From positions 1,488,001 through 1,552,000 of the forward strand of contig NZ_CP159829.1 of the NCBI RefSeq assembly GCF_047730065.1: DNA of 64,000 bases, read 5' to 3'. The notes beneath the pieces are model-generated. The model saw only the letters and a list, made by a program, of their open reading frames with translations. It ran no database searches and had not been told where the DNA came from. Numbering within the stretch: the first letter of the stretch is position 1; each line of letters begins with the position of its first letter. This document shows positions 8,735 through 16,508 of this stretch, piece by piece. Origin of the DNA: Njordibacter sp028825405. Its GTDB lineage: Bacteria; Pseudomonadota; Gammaproteobacteria; Pseudomonadales; Balneatricaceae. The translations under genes and the position numbers were made by a program.

Positions 8735-9187
8735 TCAAAGCGAATAGGCATCTTCTTGTCCATTATCTAAATCTTTATCTAAATCTTTATCTAAGTCTCT
8801 GTCTCTGCCTTTATCATGATTTTTATCTAGATCTCTAAAATGCTTTTGGGTATGTTCCAATGCCCCACTGTGTTGATTTTTTGTACCGATGTAGCCACCT
8901 ATATGCAGAACACATTGGCCACATAAGTTTAGGCTTTTTCCTAAACATTGCTTACAGTTGCCCGCAACTGTATTGGCGTATTCCATTTGCTTTAATTGAT
9001 CTTCTAACAAAGCCAATGTATTCGACAGCGTCTTGAGGTATTCAGTTTGATCATTATACCGACGCTGCAACTTTATAAATTCAGCTGGACTTTGCTGTAA
9101 ATCAGCATCTAACGGTTGCCATTGATAAGTTTTTTTAGGCACCAGCGAATCGCTTGCGTCCATGACTCTGAGCAATAGGTTGTTCAT
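8735..9187 (-). CDS. Hypothetical CxxC protein with Asp-Lys repeat tail, under a Fur box
   Basis: 150 residues, not a family I recognise. Residues 30-70 look like an amphipathic, coiled-coil-prone helix; then come two cysteine pairs (CKQC, CGQC) that could bind metal or an Fe-S centre; the C-terminus is a charged low-complexity tail of repeated DLDKD units encoded by a 12-base tandem DNA repeat. The gene starts 50 bases below a near-perfect Fur operator, so iron-starvation induction is likely. Role in iron handling is inferred only from the operator and the cysteines. Confidence 0.7.
   Translation of the reverse strand: MNNLLLRVMDASDSLVPKKTYQWQPLDADLQQSPAEFIKLQRRYNDQTEYLKTLSNTLALLEDQLKQMEYANTVAGNCKQCLGKSLNLCGQCVLHIGGYIGTKNQHSGALEHTQKHFRDLDKNHDKGRDRDLDKDLDKDLDNGQEDAYSL
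8762..8829. repeat. 12-base tandem repeat inside a coding region
   Basis: Units close to TATCTAAATCTT recur about three times, then continue as shorter six-base CTAAGT/CTCTGT-like degenerate units. Read on the minus strand they encode alternating Asp-Leu-Asp-Lys residues at the C-terminus of the 8735-9187 protein. The unit is a multiple of three, so copy-number change would lengthen or shorten the tail without a frameshift. Confidence 0.75.
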
Positions 9188-9236
9188 GTTTATGCCTCAC
9201 ATTAGGTGATGTTAATTTATTTTAAAAATTAACAAA

Positions 9237-9271
9237 TTATTCTTAATGATAATCATTATCATTAAGAATAA
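9237..9271. promoter_or_regulatory. Fur box: 35-base palindrome
   Basis: Seventeen-base arms pair perfectly around the central base at 9254. The core reads AATGATAATCATTATCATT, matching the classical Fur consensus built from GATAAT hexamers. It lies 50 bases upstream of the 8735-9187 gene. The other flanking gene (9402-9611) also runs leftward, so its 3' end faces the site. Iron-dependent repression of the CxxC-protein gene is the direct prediction. Confidence 0.85.
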
Positions 9272-9345
9272 CAACCCAATTACATAAAATTTTTAACTCC
9301 CACAGACTCAAACATACGTTGCCTTCAAACATGCACCTAAAACCA

Positions 9346-9368
9346 TTTGGGGAACTAAGTTCTCCAAA
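9346..9368 (-). terminator. Hairpin downstream of the 9402-9611 gene
   Basis: Ten-base arms (TTTGG...CCAAA outermost) with one mismatch and a three-base loop, 34 bases past the stop codon of the small membrane-protein gene on the minus strand, followed by TGGTTTTAGG. It could terminate transcription weakly. Sixteen of its bases (9353-9368) recur exactly at 12059-12074. Confidence 0.45.
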
Positions 9369-9401
9369 GAGATGAGACAAATTTTTACTTCCTAAAATCC
9401 C

Positions 9402-9611
9402 TTACCACCAACCTAATGTTCTACCATTGCCAGCTATAATGAGAACACAAGTCAACACATGTAATGCAATCCAAAAGGTTCGAAACGCTAGAGCTTTTTT
9501 AACATCGGTTTGGGTTATAGGCAAAAACTCTGGTTTATCATCGTCATCCACGCCAATGGGCATGCCAACGGTTCTCGCCCACACTTTCAAAAACCGTCTT
9601 TGACCGCTCAT
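9402..9611 (-). CDS. Small membrane protein, hypothetical
   Basis: 69 residues: a charged, soluble N-terminal half (RRFLKVWARTVGMPIGVDDDD, then LPITQTDVKKA) and one C-terminal transmembrane helix (FWIALHVLTCVLIIAG) ending in TLGWW. I do not recognise a characterised family. No strong ribosome site is visible before the ATG. The gene stands alone, with a hairpin just past its stop. Coherent membrane topology makes it more likely real than chance. Confidence 0.6.
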   Translation of the reverse strand: MSGQRRFLKVWARTVGMPIGVDDDDKPEFLPITQTDVKKALAFRTFWIALHVLTCVLIIAGNGRTLGWW

Positions 9612-9905
9612 AATTGATTTTTCATTAATTTGTTCTCGTTTTTGTGAATTATTGCCAATAATTAACTCTGAATTAGAGCCAGAATATACCGAATTAAGCT
9701 GTTACAGTCAGCCTTTAACTCACTAACTTCAGCGCTTATATGCTTCGACTTCCCCATGACATTATAAGTCTTGTGATTATACTGCTAATATAGCGGTAGT
9801 TGAGTTCTAAAGGTTAGTAATGAGTTTAGTCTAGTTATCCCCGCTAGTGCAGAATCAGGGCCCGTTTAACCCTAATGTTGTTACGCAATTGATAAGGAAG
9901 TAATA

Positions 9906-10304
9906 ATGAAAACAAAACTAGTTCTTTCAATCTGTGCAGCAGTTCCTGCCATCGTCGCTGCGGCATTTGCCTCAATTCCTGAATTAGTCACTTTAGCTGC
10001 CTTTCCCGAAGCGCAGGGTTACGCCTTAGAAATTGGAGTCACACTTCGCTACGCCTTAGCCTCGGTTGTGTTTATGGTAGCAATCGTCATTTTTAGTATG
10101 CGCAACATTGAAGCGATAAATGATCAAAGGGCTGTATTAATGGGCTGCACAATTGCATTTGCGTTCATGTTTACAACAATTATAGCGTTGTCTGTATTCC
10201 GAGGTATTCCTCTGCAGGTTCCCCCCATGATCGCTACTGCATTTGTGGCTGTGTTGTGCTTAAGGACCCGCAGTAAATTAGAACCAACTTTTAGCGTTTT
10301 ATAG
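9906..10304 (+). CDS. Hypothetical integral membrane protein
   Basis: 132 residues with about four hydrophobic segments: residues 5-25, 50-65, 78-97 and 104-120. The first could also act as a signal anchor. AAGGAAG stands about five bases before the ATG. No family recognised. The cupin gene follows 35 bases later on the same strand and may be co-transcribed. It resembles small DoxX/DUF-type four-helix membrane proteins in size only. Confidence 0.65.
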   Translation: MKTKLVLSICAAVPAIVAAAFASIPELVTLAAFPEAQGYALEIGVTLRYALASVVFMVAIVIFSMRNIEAINDQRAVLMGCTIAFAFMFTTIIALSVFRGIPLQVPPMIATAFVAVLCLRTRSKLEPTFSVL

Positions 10305-10339
10305 GCAATTCTCAGTGCAATTAACTAAGGACCATTTAA

Positions 10340-10690
10340 ATGAAGCATCTATTTAAGCTCGACAATCAACCATCAGTTGAGGTAATCAGTGAAATTTTAG
10401 AGGGATGGACCGTTGTAAAGGGCTCGCCTACCATGAAAACTTGGGTACTCCATACATCCAATGATGGCAGTATGATATCTGGTATATGGACAGCCACGCC
10501 AGGAACCTATCATGCGACTTATGCTGAATATGAATTCGTTCACCTTATAGAGGGGCGTATCACCATCACACCTGATGGTGGACAACCCATGGACGTAGGC
10601 CCAGGGGATGCTTTTGTGGTTGACGTCGGGTTTAAGGGCACTTGGGAAATCAAAGAGTCTGTGGTCAAGCATTTTGATATTAAGCTATGA
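10340..10690 (+). CDS. Cupin-domain protein (DUF861/EutQ-like)
   Basis: 116 residues, a single small beta-barrel. The DUF861-type signature is clear: GIWTATPGTYHATYAEYEF, then HLIEGRITITPDGG, and PGDAFVVDVGFKGTWEI. Related proteins include ureidoglycine aminohydrolase and EutQ-like cupins, as well as many of unknown function; the usual metal-binding histidines of cupin motif 1 are only partly present, so a sugar- or metabolite-binding role without catalysis is possible. AAGGA lies 11 bases before the start. It follows a small membrane protein gene by 35 bases. Confidence 0.8.
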   Translation: MKHLFKLDNQPSVEVISEILEGWTVVKGSPTMKTWVLHTSNDGSMISGIWTATPGTYHATYAEYEFVHLIEGRITITPDGGQPMDVGPGDAFVVDVGFKGTWEIKESVVKHFDIKL

Positions 10691-10791
10691 GGTTTGTTGT
10701 CGCGTGTGGCTAATGGGTCTATATATTAATAAATACTTGTGGCAAGTCAATATTATGTCAAGAGCGTGTGCCAGGGTATATTTTTGTGAGA

Positions 10792-10965
10792 ATGAGAACT
10801 AAAGAATGTGATGTGTGTAAAAACGCAAATGAAGTCCTTTACAGGTGTAGATATCAAGACTCGGATAATTGGGTATTTCTCTGTGGAAAGTGCCTCAAAG
10901 AGGTTAAGACAAGTTTTGTAAATACTTACCAATACGGTGGCACTTGGAAAAGCAAGAAGAAATAA
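10792..10965 (+). CDS. Small zinc-ribbon-like protein
   Basis: 57 residues from the ATG at 10792; an in-frame GTG at 10768 would add eight residues that do not look conserved. Two cysteine pairs, CDVC near the start and CGKC about 22 residues on, plus a single Cys between them (YRCRY), suggest one zinc site. The C-terminus ends YQYGGTWKSKKK. I believe similar small ribbons with a YGGTWK tail exist as hypothetical proteins in other marine bacteria, but cannot verify that here. Confidence 0.6.
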   Translation: MRTKECDVCKNANEVLYRCRYQDSDNWVFLCGKCLKEVKTSFVNTYQYGGTWKSKKK

Positions 10966-11356
10966 AGACCTGCTCATGAGCTTACATGACTGCACAGGTA
11001 TAGGTATGAGCAGCAGTGAAACCCTTTTAATGTTGGATCAGGAGGGCTTTATTGGATGGAAGCATAAAATAGTTCTTAAGTGTAAATGTTTACATAATCA
11101 ATGGTGAAACTCATAACTGTTCACTGCAGAGATCGATCTTACAGACGCGTTAGATTAATACATTATGCTAATAAACATAATTGATCCCTGCCCATATATC
11201 GTAAAGCTATGTAAGAAACATTGTGAGCTAACCAAGGTGCTGATAATTTGTTGTTACAATTCAACCAAACACACACGGCTGTGTTTTGGATATGAGGTTA
11301 TTCAGAAAGTCTGACGTCGATCTTACCTATATCCCCTTGCTAACATTGGACTTCTC
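10966..11356. other. Intergenic stretch without a recognisable gene
   Basis: 391 AT-rich bases between the zinc-ribbon gene and the first tiny membrane-protein gene. An inverted repeat (CTGCTCAT near 10972 and ATGAGCAG near 11006) could form a hairpin behind the zinc-ribbon gene, but no T-run follows. I see no reading frame worth calling on either strand. Confidence 0.5.
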
Positions 11357-11479
11357 ATGATTACTACCATAGCTTGTGTTGCTGGCTTCTTTATTGTAAT
11401 TATTTACCTTTTATTGACTCTATCGGCCAAACGTAGGCATCTTAAACTGATGCGTGTCAGCCCTAAATGGAAGGTTTAG
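11357..11479 (+). CDS. Tiny single-helix membrane protein, paralog A
   Basis: 40 residues: MITTIACVAG, a transmembrane helix to about residue 22, then a basic cytoplasmic tail SAKRRHLKLMRVSPKWKV. Three further genes in the next 5.7 kb (12170-12289, 12406-12528, 17007-17138) share the same plan: short polar start with a TT or IT pair, one helix containing a Tyr, a basic KR-rich stretch, then L-x-R/H-I/V-x-x-(K/E)-W. Finding the same plan at four separate places argues that each is translated. Function unknown; size and topology resemble type I toxins or small regulators of membrane complexes. Confidence 0.65.
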   Translation: MITTIACVAGFFIVIIYLLLTLSAKRRHLKLMRVSPKWKV

Positions 11480-11505
11480 CATCACCTGACAGGCCTTAAA
11501 AGTTA

Positions 11506-11556
11506 TAAAATAAAGCACTAAAATGAAAGGCATTAAAATAAAGGCACTAAAATGAA
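11506..11556 (+). repeat. Direct repeat overlapping the DUF2237 start codon
   Basis: A 22-base AT-rich unit beginning TAAAATAAAG at 11506-11527 is repeated with one inserted G at 11534-11556. The second copy contains the ATG at 11552 that starts the DUF2237 gene, so the duplication also doubled the potential translation start. No good Shine-Dalgarno is present between them. Confidence 0.7.
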
Positions 11557-11932
11557 TAAAATGGATGAGCCAATTAACGTATTTGGTGAAAAATTAGAAA
11601 TCTGTGGAGTGGATCCAATCACTGGGTTCTACCGAGATGGCGCGTGTAATACCTGTAAAGATGACATTGGTTCTCATACAGTTTGTATTGAAACTTCGCA
11701 GGAGTTTCTAGAATATTCAAAATCTAAAGGCAATGATCTATCTACCCCAATGCCTGCATTTAATTTTAAAGGCTTAGAACCGGGAGATAGCTGGTGTGTA
11801 TGCGCTGGGCGTTGGTTAGAGGCTGAGAAAAACGGCATGGCCCCCAGACTGTATCTTCAAAGTACCCATATCAGGGCTTTGGAAATCGTGCCCATGAGCC
11901 TGCTCAAAAAATATGCGGTAGATTTAAACTAG
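11552..11932 (+). CDS. DUF2237 family protein
   Basis: 126 residues, the normal length for DUF2237. The family signature is evident: LEICGVDPITGFYRDGACNT, GSHTVC, FLEYSKSKGNDLSTP, and GDSWCVCAGRW with RALEIVPM near the end. Several conserved cysteines suggest metal binding. Biochemical function is not established to my knowledge. In this window the next large gene is a photolyase/cryptochrome 1.1 kb downstream on the same strand; I suspect the two families occur together in other genomes but cannot check. Isolated from its neighbours by long non-coding stretches. Confidence 0.85.
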   Translation: MNKMDEPINVFGEKLEICGVDPITGFYRDGACNTCKDDIGSHTVCIETSQEFLEYSKSKGNDLSTPMPAFNFKGLEPGDSWCVCAGRWLEAEKNGMAPRLYLQSTHIRALEIVPMSLLKKYAVDLN

Positions 11933-12048
11933 CCAAAGAAAGCCTTAAAACAAAGAGCGTACTCATGGGTCTGAAGAGATCAAACGGGTTAGGGCTTACA
12001 ATAAGACTTGCTGTGAATCTATGAAAAAGCAACTTGGAGCGATTTTAG

Positions 12049-12080
12049 AAGGTTGACCAACTAAGTTCTCCAAAACCTCG
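12049..12080 (+). repeat. 32-base repeat, left copy
   Basis: Contains GGTTGACCAAC, then AACTAAGTTCTCC, and ends AACCTCG. The outer AGGTT (12050-12054) and AACCT (12074-12078) can pair. The reverse complement of 17212-17243 matches it at 27 of 32 positions by eye. It lies about 90 bases past the stop of paralog B on the minus strand. Confidence 0.7.
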
Positions 12081-12169
12081 AGCCAATTAAAGCACTAGAT
12101 GGACCGGCTTACACATTGGTGCACGAGTATCTATGTTTTATAGCCGACAGAGCTTGTCAGGTTGAGCGC

Positions 12170-12289
12170 CTAACGTTCCCATTTAGAAGTGATACGGGTC
12201 AGCGAATGTTTTCTTCGCACTTTTGCTAGAATAAGGATTAGGTAGGTCACTATAAGAAATCCAGCGACCCAAGTTAAAGTAATAGTCAT
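12170..12289 (-). CDS. Tiny single-helix membrane protein, paralog B
   Basis: 39 residues: MTITLTWVAG, a hydrophobic helix to about residue 22 (FLIVTYLILILA), then KVRRKHSLTRITSKWER. The tail motif L-T-R-I-x-x-K-W-E is shared almost exactly with paralog C. Only a weak purine-rich site (GAAGAAA) precedes the ATG. It lies next to paralog C on the same strand with a 116-base spacer, and both have an ATCAGCA element 40-60 bases before the start, hinting at separate but similar promoters. Confidence 0.68.
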   Translation of the reverse strand: MTITLTWVAGFLIVTYLILILAKVRRKHSLTRITSKWER

Positions 12290-12405
12290 AACAGTTTCTT
12301 CGTTTTCAAGGACTTAACTGGAAAACAATATATCAGCAGATTATGATATTGTCAACAATATAGTCTAGAGCCTGAAGTCCCTGTGGAAGTCTGTCTCTTG
12401 TGAAC

Positions 12406-12528
12406 CTATATCTCCCATTTAGGATTGATGCGGGTCAATGACGTTTTCCTTCGCTTCGCTCTAAAAACAAGCATTATATAAGTAGATACAAGAGCAAATA
12501 CAGCTAAACAAATTATAGTAGTAACCAT
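12406..12528 (-). CDS. Tiny single-helix membrane protein, paralog C
   Basis: 40 residues: MVTTIICLAV, helix to about residue 22 (FALVSTYIMLVF), then RAKRRKTSLTRINPKWEI. GGAG stands six bases before the ATG, the best ribosome site of the four copies, which supports translation. The tail matches paralog B in the order basic cluster, S-L-T-R-I, K-W-E. The protein would be a positive-inside (cytoplasmic C-terminus) single-pass membrane peptide. Confidence 0.72.
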   Translation of the reverse strand: MVTTIICLAVFALVSTYIMLVFRAKRRKTSLTRINPKWEI

Positions 12529-13063
12529 GGAAACTCCATTGTCGACGAAGAGGCTAAGTTTATTAATTTATCAGCAATAGTGTTGCCTAAGAGTATTACT
12601 TATGTAGCATTAATGTATCTTAATAATACTTACAATAGACTTAAGGTTATTATTAGGTAATTCAAACTGTTGGTCATAAAGCACAGGCTAAACGTGTCTA
12701 TAAGCTAGATGTGAGCCTTATACTGCCCTATGACCCTAACCAACTGCTTTGCACACTTGTATGCTTAAAGACTTGTGTAAAACCACTCTATTTTGTGTGT
12801 GAAAAGCTAACAAAGTGAACAGTAGAACCAATTTCGCCCTCGTGCCCTATGTTTAACTTAGGATGGCTAGAGTTTCACAGTAATGTCACCGTAATAACTC
12901 TATACCCTAGTCATTATTTTAGTCAATTTACGCCCTTTGACTATGAATTAGACATCCTTTAGAGTCACTGTTTCATTATGCATTGAGTTGCTTGCTGCTC
13001 TCTTGAGGTGCCACAAGATTGGCTTAAGAGCGAGTCTGTACTATTTGAAAAGCGACAAGTAAT
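12529..13063. other. Promoter region between paralog C and the photolyase gene
   Basis: 535 AT-rich bases between divergently oriented genes. It must hold the promoters of both the minus-strand tiny gene and the photolyase, but I can pick out no convincing -35/-10 pair or operator. No reading frame with coding character is seen on either strand. Confidence 0.5.
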
Positions 13064-14593
13064 ATGAAAGAAACAGTAAATATTATCTGGTTTAAACGGG
13101 ATCTCCGTATCAATGATCACAACCCGTTACTAGAGGCCTCTAATTTAGGGCTACCGGTATTACCTTTATATGTGGTGGAACCTGAGTATTGGCAGCAAAA
13201 CTTTAGTTCTAGTCGTCATTGGCACTTCATTTATGACTGTTTATTTGACCTCAATATGGCTTTAACACGGCTGGGACAACCGCTTATTATTCAAGTCGGT
13301 GAAGTCTATGATGTCATCACTCGACTGCATTCAGAATATAATATTCAAGCGATATACGCACACGAAGAAACGGGCAACCTGTGGACCTACCAGAGGGATA
13401 TCAGCGTTAAGAAACTATGCAGTTCGCTGGGCATTCCACTGCATGAATACCCGCTTAATGGCGTCGTAAGGAAGTTACGCTCTCGTGATGATTGGTCAAC
13501 TATTCGAAATAAGCGTATGGCGCAAAGAATTGCACCAAAACCCTCTAGTGTGCCCCCCTTAGTAAACTACTCATCAGTACCTTTGCCAGATAAAGACCAC
13601 CCTATGTTTGGCACACAATTTGTCGGCACAGTACAGCAAGGGGGTCGCCTCGCTGCAGTTAATAATCTGAGAGGTTTTTTAAACCATCAGTCCTGCCAGT
13701 ATCTCTACCATATTTCTGCGCCAGGCTTATCGTCTACATATTGTTCGAGACTATCGGCGCATCTTGCATGGGGAAGTTTATCTGTTAGGGAGGTTGTTCA
13801 ATCCACCAAAAAAAGAAAACAACAACTTAATGCAAAAGAAAAAAAGCAATTTGGTCGCAATTTAACCGCATTTAGCTCCAGGCTTGCATGGCGCTGTCAC
13901 TTTATACAAAAAATTGAAGACCAACCCTCTATTGAAACTCACTGCATGCATCCTGCTTTTGAGGGCCTGCGTGAGAGCGAGCATGATGAACTAAAATACA
14001 AAGCATGGGCTTCAGGACATACCGGGTACCCATTTATTGACGCTTGCATGCGAAATTTAATTGCCGAAGGTTGGATTACTTTTCGAATGCGGGCAATGCT
14101 TGTGAGTTTTGCTAGCTACCAGCTTTGGTTAGACTGGCGCATTGTGGGCCATCATTTGGCTGGCCTATTCACTGATTACGACCCTGGTATTCACTACAGT
14201 CAGTTGCAGATGCAATCGGGTGTTACTGGCATAAATTCAATGCGGGTCTACAATCCAATTAAGCAGTCAATGGAACATGACCCCCACGGTGATTATATAA
14301 AACACTGGGTGCCTGAGTTAAAAGACCTTCCCAATGCTTTTATTCACGAGCCTTGGAAGTGGGGTAAAAACTTAGTGGATGATGCCTCACTTTTATTAGG
14401 TACTGTTTACTCCAACCCCATTGTTGACCATGAATTAACTGCAAAAGAAGCAAAAGAGAAGCTAACCAACGTGCGAAAAAGTGACCATTTTAGAGCCATC
14501 TCAAATTCTGTTTATAATAAACTAGGAAGTAGAAAACAAAGGACAAACAAACTTAAAAAAGTGGTCTGTGAAAACCAATTAACGCTGTTTTAA
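13064..14593 (+). CDS. Photolyase/cryptochrome family protein
   Basis: 509 residues. The N-terminal antenna (Rossmann) domain opens with IIWFKRDLRINDHNPL, and HEETGNLWTYQRD lies near residue 100. The C-terminal FAD domain contains SRLAWRCHFIQKI near 275, SGHTGYPFIDACMRN near 330, WITFRMRAMLVSFASYQLWLDWR, and DYDPGIHYSQLQMQSG-like sequence. It most likely repairs UV photoproducts in DNA with light, though a blue-light photoreceptor is possible since the subgroup is not resolved by eye. A basic tail (SRKQRTNKLKK) ends the protein. It stands alone with its own promoter region. Confidence 0.88.
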   Translation: MKETVNIIWFKRDLRINDHNPLLEASNLGLPVLPLYVVEPEYWQQNFSSSRHWHFIYDCLFDLNMALTRLGQPLIIQVGEVYDVITRLHSEYNIQAIYAHEETGNLWTYQRDISVKKLCSSLGIPLHEYPLNGVVRKLRSRDDWSTIRNKRMAQRIAPKPSSVPPLVNYSSVPLPDKDHPMFGTQFVGTVQQGGRLAAVNNLRGFLNHQSCQYLYHISAPGLSSTYCSRLSAHLAWGSLSVREVVQSTKKRKQQLNAKEKKQFGRNLTAFSSRLAWRCHFIQKIEDQPSIETHCMHPAFEGLRESEHDELKYKAWASGHTGYPFIDACMRNLIAEGWITFRMRAMLVSFASYQLWLDWRIVGHHLAGLFTDYDPGIHYSQLQMQSGVTGINSMRVYNPIKQSMEHDPHGDYIKHWVPELKDLPNAFIHEPWKWGKNLVDDASLLLGTVYSNPIVDHELTAKEAKEKLTNVRKSDHFRAISNSVYNKLGSRKQRTNKLKKVVCENQLTLF

Positions 14594-14601
14594 ACCATAT
14601 T

Positions 14602-14754
14602 TTTTATGCAGCCTGGTTACAGTCTGACCAGGTGATCAACGGGGATTATCTGTCATCGGGAACTTGGGAAATAGATATTGCCGGCACTCACTATCCTGCT
14701 ACGGCACACTTGAGAACGCCGTATGACCGCTTGAGTGAGCGAGTTAAGGTTTAA
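14602..14754 (+). pseudogene. Remnant of a GcvT-like/dimethylglycine dehydrogenase C-terminus
   Basis: About 50 codons without a usable start, ending in TAA. The translated end (SSGTWEIDIAGTHYPATAHL, then RTPYDRLSERVKV) resembles the C-terminal beta-barrel of aminomethyltransferase-fold proteins, where G-x-W-E-I-E-I-x-G...PA...P-x-D-P is typical. It begins right at the photolyase stop. I read it as the last piece of a lost gene whose 5' part was replaced by the photolyase; similarity is short, so the family call is tentative. Confidence 0.4.
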
Positions 14755-15062
14755 GTTCAAAGCCTGTATCAATCCATTCTGTGATGATGCTCATCGCCAA
14801 AAGTGGCGATCTCAGCGCAAAAAAATACTGGAGGTGAAAGAGGAAATCAAGTAAAACGTTAGTTAGACGAGCAGAAGGACAGCTTGTCTGGATGACGCCA
14901 GTGTCACAGTTAGTGTTACATAATGATTCTCCTTAGAGGGTTTGCTTCCGACTCTTTGATCTTCAATAGGATCCCGAGTAGTATCATAATCTGATTGTCG
15001 ACCCAATCTCTTGATGGATCGTGATCGAGTGTTGAGGGAAATATTGAGTTTGCTTATGGGAA
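14755..15062. other. Stretch with no supported gene
   Basis: 308 bases between the gene remnant and the class II aldolase gene. A short open run near 14780-14855 (ending EVKEEIK then TAA) has no start and may be more gene debris. The rest shows no coding character. Confidence 0.4.
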
Positions 15063-15818
15063 ATGATGGATACTTGGAACATGTTTGACGACTTATCACC
15101 TGAGCATCAGTTACGGTTTGATTTAGCCCTAATTCACCGCTATATGGCAGACCATTATTGGCATGAAGGTGTTGTAAACCATTTAACAGCCATGTTGCCA
15201 GATAGTGCCGAACATTTTCTGGCACTTCCATATGGTCTACATTGGTCAGAAGTTAAAAGTTCAGATTTTTTAGTAGCAGATTTTGATGGACATGTGATTT
15301 CAGGGGTTGGCGAAGTTGAACCAAGCAATTTGAATATTCACGGGGCAATTCATCAACAAGTCCCCCGTGCCAGAGCTATCTTGCATTCACATCAACCAAA
15401 TATAACCGCACTGACGTTGCTAAAAGATCAAACTATAACGATGTCCAGCCAACATGCACTGCGCTTTGTAGAGCGTATTGCCTATCTTGGGGTGTATGGC
15501 GATCCGAGTGATACAGCGATTGGTGGCATTATCGTCGACAGTTTGAAAACCAAGGATGTGTTGATGTGCGCCAACCATGGTGTAATCATCTCTAGACCCT
15601 ATCTATGGGATGCTTTCGATGATCTCTATTTCTTGGATCGCGCTTGTGAAATTCAATTAAAGGCTATGCATACAGGGCGAGAACTCAATGTGATTCCAGA
15701 GTCTACAGATAACGATTATGGTCAAAATATTATTAAATGGAGCAAAAAAGAAGGCCAAAAGCACTTTATAGCTCTTCGCCGTATGTACCATAAAAAATAC
15801 CCTGATTTAGTTCAATAA
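15063..15818 (+). CDS. Class II aldolase/adducin family protein
   Basis: 251 residues of the zinc-dependent class II aldolase/adducin fold. Predicted zinc ligands are H108 and H110 in LHSHQP and H172 in NHGV. At the place of the usual catalytic glutamate (PSSE in fuculose/ribulose phosphate aldolases) the sequence is PSNLNIHGAIH (from P87), so the acid-base glutamate is absent, as in adducin-like members. A classical retro-aldol reaction is therefore doubtful; a decarboxylase, hydrolase-like or non-catalytic role is possible. Two adjacent ATGs (15063, 15066) could start it. It stands alone, so pathway context is missing. Confidence 0.8.
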   Translation: MMDTWNMFDDLSPEHQLRFDLALIHRYMADHYWHEGVVNHLTAMLPDSAEHFLALPYGLHWSEVKSSDFLVADFDGHVISGVGEVEPSNLNIHGAIHQQVPRARAILHSHQPNITALTLLKDQTITMSSQHALRFVERIAYLGVYGDPSDTAIGGIIVDSLKTKDVLMCANHGVIISRPYLWDAFDDLYFLDRACEIQLKAMHTGRELNVIPESTDNDYGQNIIKWSKKEGQKHFIALRRMYHKKYPDLVQ

Positions 15819-16325
15819 CCTGATTTGAAACTGAGTTCAAACCAAGACCAAGACCTTGTTAAAGGATTAATCTAAGGCCGATACCCGAGACCCTACGCCA
15901 CGTGTATGAATCTTCAGTGCTACGTTTGACTTCCTTTAGTGCCACGATATCGATCATTCATAGTGACTCCACAGGGCGTTTTAAGAGGCTTAGGTTGGAT
16001 GCTGCAAAAGGGTATTTGAGTGTGTGTTTCAGGTGGACAGCGAGACTAGTTAGACAGATATGGCGGTTTCTGAAACTGTATTCAAAACTTACATACATTA
16101 AATGCCTTGTTGACCAGTTGAAAGGCCTATTGTATGGTCTAAAAGTCTTACTGTTCAGGTGTATTGGTTCTGGTAGTAAGCAGTGAGCACTTTACATTAC
16201 GCTCCGTCCGCAACATTTTAGAAATTACTAATATATTAGATGTCACCTTTTAGTACTTATCGTGCACACTTAAATTATTGAATTGTAGGCCTTTCATTCA
16301 CTGGCCGTGATTCACCTATGGTGTT
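15819..16325. other. Non-coding or decayed stretch
   Basis: 507 bases. Reading frames here lack ribosome sites and have no recognisable sequence. The bases at 16202-16212 match the last bases of the tRNA-Leu gene in inverted orientation for 11 positions; orientation makes an attachment site unlikely. Confidence 0.4.
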
Positions 16326-16508
16326 CTATGGCCAATTTAAAGCATTTTCTTCTTTCATGAGAATTGGCCTTCCATCTGGAGTGCTCAACGGAATAAGCTT
16401 ACCTTTATATCGAGCACAAAGTGTTGGGCTGTTTTGTTTATTTTTACCCAAATTAACCTCTAAATCTACTAAAACTAATTCAGCATCTAAAACTTCCAAG
16501 ACCTTCAT
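16326..16508 (-). CDS. Small hypothetical protein behind the integrase remnant
   Basis: 60 residues, beginning MKVLEVLDAELVLVDLEVN and ending in an acidic-polar tail (MKEENALNWP). AAAGGAAAG stands seven bases before the ATG, a good ribosome site. It looks like a small beta-rich soluble protein (CARYKGKLIPLSTPDG). Not recognised. It is the first intact frame inside the putative island from the tRNA side and might have been cargo. Confidence 0.5.
   Translation of the reverse strand: MKVLEVLDAELVLVDLEVNLGKNKQNSPTLCARYKGKLIPLSTPDGRPILMKEENALNWP

Noticed and set aside
15902..16186. 94-codon plus-strand frame behind the aldolase gene
   Set aside because: No ribosome site, irregular basic composition, no recognisable pattern.
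16202..16212. Eleven bases matching the 3' end of tRNA-Leu, as a possible attachment repeat
   Set aside because: The copy is inverted relative to the tRNA gene; integrase attachment repeats are direct. The match is short enough to be chance.
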